Shown here in pieces: positions 6,720-8,361 of a stretch of DNA of 8,361 nucleotides. The DNA lies in assembly GCA_035691185.1 (NCBI GenBank), contig DASSJN010000186.1:1-8361 (forward strand), written 5' to 3'. The position numbers were made by a program, and so were the translations under genes. Under the pieces are notes generated by a model. It worked only from the letters and a program-made list of their open reading frames with translations, had not been told where the DNA came from and searched no databases. Origin of the DNA: RPQJ01 sp035691185 (GTDB lineage: Bacteria; Pseudomonadota; Gammaproteobacteria; Steroidobacterales; Steroidobacteraceae). The number at the start of each line of letters is the position of its first letter. Position 1 is the stretch's first letter.

Positions 6720-6843
6720 TGTCTAGCGGTTAGTCGGAAGCGACGCTCACCGCGTCACGTGGCACTACCGTTTCGCAGCAGCCGTGGTCACTATGCGCTC
6801 TGCTTCGTTCCGACCAGACACTAGACACTGAACACTAGACACT
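6711..6843. repeat. Heptad-built palindromic intergenic repeat, copy 2 (aroA-cmk gap)
   Basis: The left arm is AGTGTCT (6711), AGTGTCT (6718), AGCGGTT (6725), AGTCGGA (6732). The right arm is TCCGACC (6809), AGACACT (6816), AGACACT (6823), GAACACT (6830), AGACACT (6837). The 28-bp arms match those of copy 1 at 27 of 28 positions on each side, but the 70-bp core (6739-6808) is longer and not recognisably related to the 31-bp core of copy 1. The element contains the aroA stop (TAG 6717-6719), and its last base is the first base of the cmk TTG start. TGGT flanks it on both sides (6707-6710 and 6844-6847), a possible but weak 4-bp target duplication. The core has no ORF or clear promoter. Confidence 0.87.
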
Positions 6844-7529
6844 TGGTTGCAGTTCCGGTCATCGCCATCGACGGCCCGTCCGGCTCCGGCAAGGGCACCA
6901 TCTCCCGCCGGGTCGCGGCTGCCCTGGGGTTCCACCTGCTCGACAGCGGTGCGCTCTATCGGCTGGTTGCGCTGTCGGGGAGCCGCCGTGGGCTGGCGCC
7001 GGACGACGAGGCGGGGCATGCCGAGGCGGCCCGGACGCTGGATGTCGAGTTCGGCGTGGACGCGGCGGGCGAAGAGCGGGTGCTGCTCGACGGGGACGAG
7101 GTGAGCCCCGAGATCCGGACCGAGACGGCCGGCGCCGAGGCCTCGCGCGTGGCCGCGATGCCCGCCGTCCGAGCCGCGCTGCTCCAGCGGCAACGAAACT
7201 TCGCCCGCCCGCCGGGCCTCGTGGCGGACGGCCGGGACATGGGCACCGTCGTTTTCCCCGACGCGCCGCTCAAGATCTTCCTGACCGCGAGCCCCGACGA
7301 ACGCGCGCTGAGGCGTCATAAGCAGTTGAAAGAAAAGGGACTTACGGTTACCATCGACGACCTTTCGCAGGAGATCCGCGAGCGGGATCTGCGTGATTCC
7401 AGCCGTCCGGTGGCGCCATTGCGCCCGGCGGCGGACGCCGTCCTTCTCGACTCGACGGGGCTCGCCATCGAGCAGGTCGTGGACCAGGTCCTCGAGCTCG
7501 CCCGGAGCCGGCTTCCCGCGATGAATTGA
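6843..7529 (+). CDS. cmk: Cytidylate kinase (CMP/dCMP kinase, 228 aa)
   Basis: Transfers the ATP gamma-phosphate to CMP or dCMP, recycling pyrimidine nucleotides for RNA, DNA and lipid precursors in the cytosol. The P-loop is GPSGSGKGT at residues 11-19. LLDSGALYR is the conserved CMP-side motif, DGRDMGT (129-135) is the family signature, and RDLRDSSRP (181-189) followed by APLRPAADAVLLDST is the lid and C-terminal core. Length is normal (E. coli is 227 aa). The TTG at 6843 gives MVAVPVIAIDGPSG, which matches the usual N-terminus. The only other in-frame candidate after the TAG at 6822 is CTG 6828, inside the repeat. No Shine-Dalgarno sequence is visible, because the upstream bases belong to the repeat's right arm. 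Its place before rpsA is the usual one. Confidence 0.95.
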   Translation: MVAVPVIAIDGPSGSGKGTISRRVAAALGFHLLDSGALYRLVALSGSRRGLAPDDEAGHAEAARTLDVEFGVDAAGEERVLLDGDEVSPEIRTETAGAEASRVAAMPAVRAALLQRQRNFARPPGLVADGRDMGTVVFPDAPLKIFLTASPDERALRRHKQLKEKGLTVTIDDLSQEIRERDLRDSSRPVAPLRPAADAVLLDSTGLAIEQVVDQVLELARSRLPAMN

Positions 7530-7669
7530 CGGCGCCGCGTCCGCATATGCGGGGCGGTGCCGTTTGCCGTTGGCATCCGGCAGGACGCTGGATGTCGTGT
7601 CGTCAACCCAACCCTGCGCGGGCATGAAGCCAGCGAGGCACCGGGCCGAAATGGCCCACTGAGAAGAGC
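7530..7669 (+). promoter_or_regulatory. Structured leader of rpsA: three successive predicted hairpins
   Basis: Directly after the cmk stop, GGCGCCGC (7531-7538) pairs with GCGGTGCC (7554-7561) with one G-U pair, around the perfect 12-bp palindrome CCGCATATGCGG (7541-7552). Second, GGCATCC (7572-7578) pairs with GGATGTC (7590-7596) around an 11-nt loop that contains AGGA. Third, GGGCC (7643-7647) pairs with GGCCC (7653-7657) around GAAAT. The start codon is preceded only by GAGAAGAG, with no strong Shine-Dalgarno. In E. coli the rpsA initiation region likewise has several hairpins, a degenerate Shine-Dalgarno and autogenous repression by S1, so a similar control is inferred. The first hairpin could instead be a weak cmk terminator; only GTTT follows it. 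Confidence 0.45.
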
Positions 7670-8361
7670 ATGACCGAAAGTTTTGCCCAGATGTTTGAAG
7701 AGAGCCTGGCGAGTCAGCGGATCCGCCCGGGCCAGATCCTCACCGGCCGCGTGATCGATGTCGGTCCCGACGTGGTCGTGGTGAGCGCAGGACTCAAGTC
7801 CGAAGCCGTCATCCCCGTCCAGCAGTTCAAGAACGAGCGCGGCGAGATCGAAGTGGCCGTCGGCGACGACGTCGAAGTCGCGCTCGACAGCGTCGAGGAC
7901 GGCTCCGGCGAAACGCGGCTCTCGCGTGAGAAGGCCAAGCGTGCCCGCACGTGGGAGCGCCTCGAGACCGCGTTCGAGAAGCAGGAAGTCGTCAAGGGCC
8001 TCATCAACGGCCGGGTCAAGGGCGGCTTCACCGTCGAGATCGAGTTCGTGCGCGCGTTCCTGCCGGGCTCGCTCGTGGACGTGCGCCCCGTGCGCGACCC
8101 GAGCTACCTCGAGGGCAAGGTCCACGAGTTCAAGATCATCAAGCTCGACCAGAAGCGCAACAACGTCGTGGTCTCGCGTCGCGCGGTCGTGGAGCAGGAA
8201 TACAGCGCCGAGCGCTCGGAACTGCTCGACAAGCTGCAGGAAGGCGCGGTGGTCCGCGGCGTGGTCAAGAACCTCACCGACTACGGTGCGTTCGTCGACC
8301 TCGGCGGCATCGACGGCCTGCTGCACATCACCGACATGGCGTGGAAGCGCGTCAAGCACCC
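7670..8361 (+). CDS. rpsA: 30S ribosomal protein S1, N-terminal 230 residues (3' end outside window)
   Basis: S1 binds mRNA on the 30S platform and promotes initiation on structured or weakly Shine-Dalgarno-led messages. The ATG at 7670 gives MTESFAQMFEESL, nearly the E. coli N-terminus (the S2-docking segment). The reading frame stays open to the window end, so only the 5' part is seen. S1 repeats visible by comparison with E. coli are about 21-87 (GLKSEAVIP ... SREKAKR), 105-171 (INGRVKGGFTVE, AFLPGSLVDVRPVRD, QKRNNVVVSRRAV) and the start of a third from 192 (VKNLTDYGAFVDLGGIDGLLHITD). The first two are the ribosome-binding repeats, more divergent than the RNA-binding ones that follow. It is led by a structured leader after cmk, the standard order in Gamma- and Betaproteobacteria. 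Confidence 0.98.
   Translation, partial: MTESFAQMFEESLASQRIRPGQILTGRVIDVGPDVVVVSAGLKSEAVIPVQQFKNERGEIEVAVGDDVEVALDSVEDGSGETRLSREKAKRARTWERLETAFEKQEVVKGLINGRVKGGFTVEIEFVRAFLPGSLVDVRPVRDPSYLEGKVHEFKIIKLDQKRNNVVVSRRAVVEQEYSAERSELLDKLQEGAVVRGVVKNLTDYGAFVDLGGIDGLLHITDMAWKRVKH

Noticed and set aside
6739..6808. Promoter or small gene in the core of repeat copy 2
   Set aside because: The best -10-like string (CACTAT near 6789) matches only half the consensus and has no -35 partner; no start codon with a ribosome binding site opens a frame there.
7562..7640. Dedicated rpsA promoter between cmk and rpsA
   Set aside because: No convincing -10 or -35 pair in this GC-rich stretch; a promoter inside cmk, as known in E. 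coli, is possible but not visible.
6765..8359. Minus-strand frames opposite cmk and rpsA (286 and 347 codons)
   Set aside because: Shadows; the first merely reads through the right arm of the repeat (giving SVQCLVSG), which is not evidence of a protein.

Overview
The window is a chromosomal housekeeping supraoperon on the + strand of a GC-rich proteobacterium. The order is gyrA (3' part), serC, serA, pheA, aroA, cmk, rpsA (5' part). The gyrA-serC-pheA-aroA-cmk-rpsA backbone is characteristic of Gamma- and Betaproteobacteria. GyrA and S1 are very close to the gammaproteobacterial proteins, and strong G/C at third codon positions suits a GC-rich gammaproteobacterium (Xanthomonadales-like or a neighbouring order). 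The species cannot be fixed from sequence alone. No plasmid, phage, IS or defence genes are present.

Layout: 2-1729 is the C-terminal 575 residues of DNA gyrase A. A 118-bp gap follows with a strong hairpin and a possible extended -10 promoter. Then comes serC (1848-2927). A palindromic repeat (2931-3024) fills the gap to serA (3038-4201). serA, pheA (4204-5409) and aroA (5409-6719) are packed with a 2-nt gap and then a 1-nt overlap, so they are probably translationally coupled. A second copy of the same repeat (6711-6843) fills the aroA-cmk gap and supplies both the aroA stop codon and the first base of the cmk TTG start. cmk (6843-7529) is followed by a structured 140-nt leader and rpsA (7670 to the window end; it has no stop in the window).

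The genes combine two early serine-synthesis steps (SerA makes 3-phosphohydroxypyruvate, SerC aminates it) with shikimate/phenylalanine steps (AroA makes EPSP, the chorismate precursor; PheA carries chorismate through prephenate to phenylpyruvate). These sit beside nucleotide and translation functions (CMP kinase, ribosomal protein S1) and gyrase. hisC and tyrA, often present between pheA and aroA in this supraoperon, are absent, while a serA is inserted after serC.

The genes themselves are ordinary. The unusual content is non-coding. (1) A heptad-built inverted repeat (AGTGTCT-type units, CTAG-rich) occurs in two intergenic gaps with nearly identical arms but different cores. Its 7-nt period places stop codons in all three forward frames. 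(2) A GC-rich palindromic repeat lies in frame inside the 5' end of pheA and is translated as a Pro/Arg-rich linker. I found no convincing evidence of a new multi-gene system; the repeats are the best candidates for something not well described.
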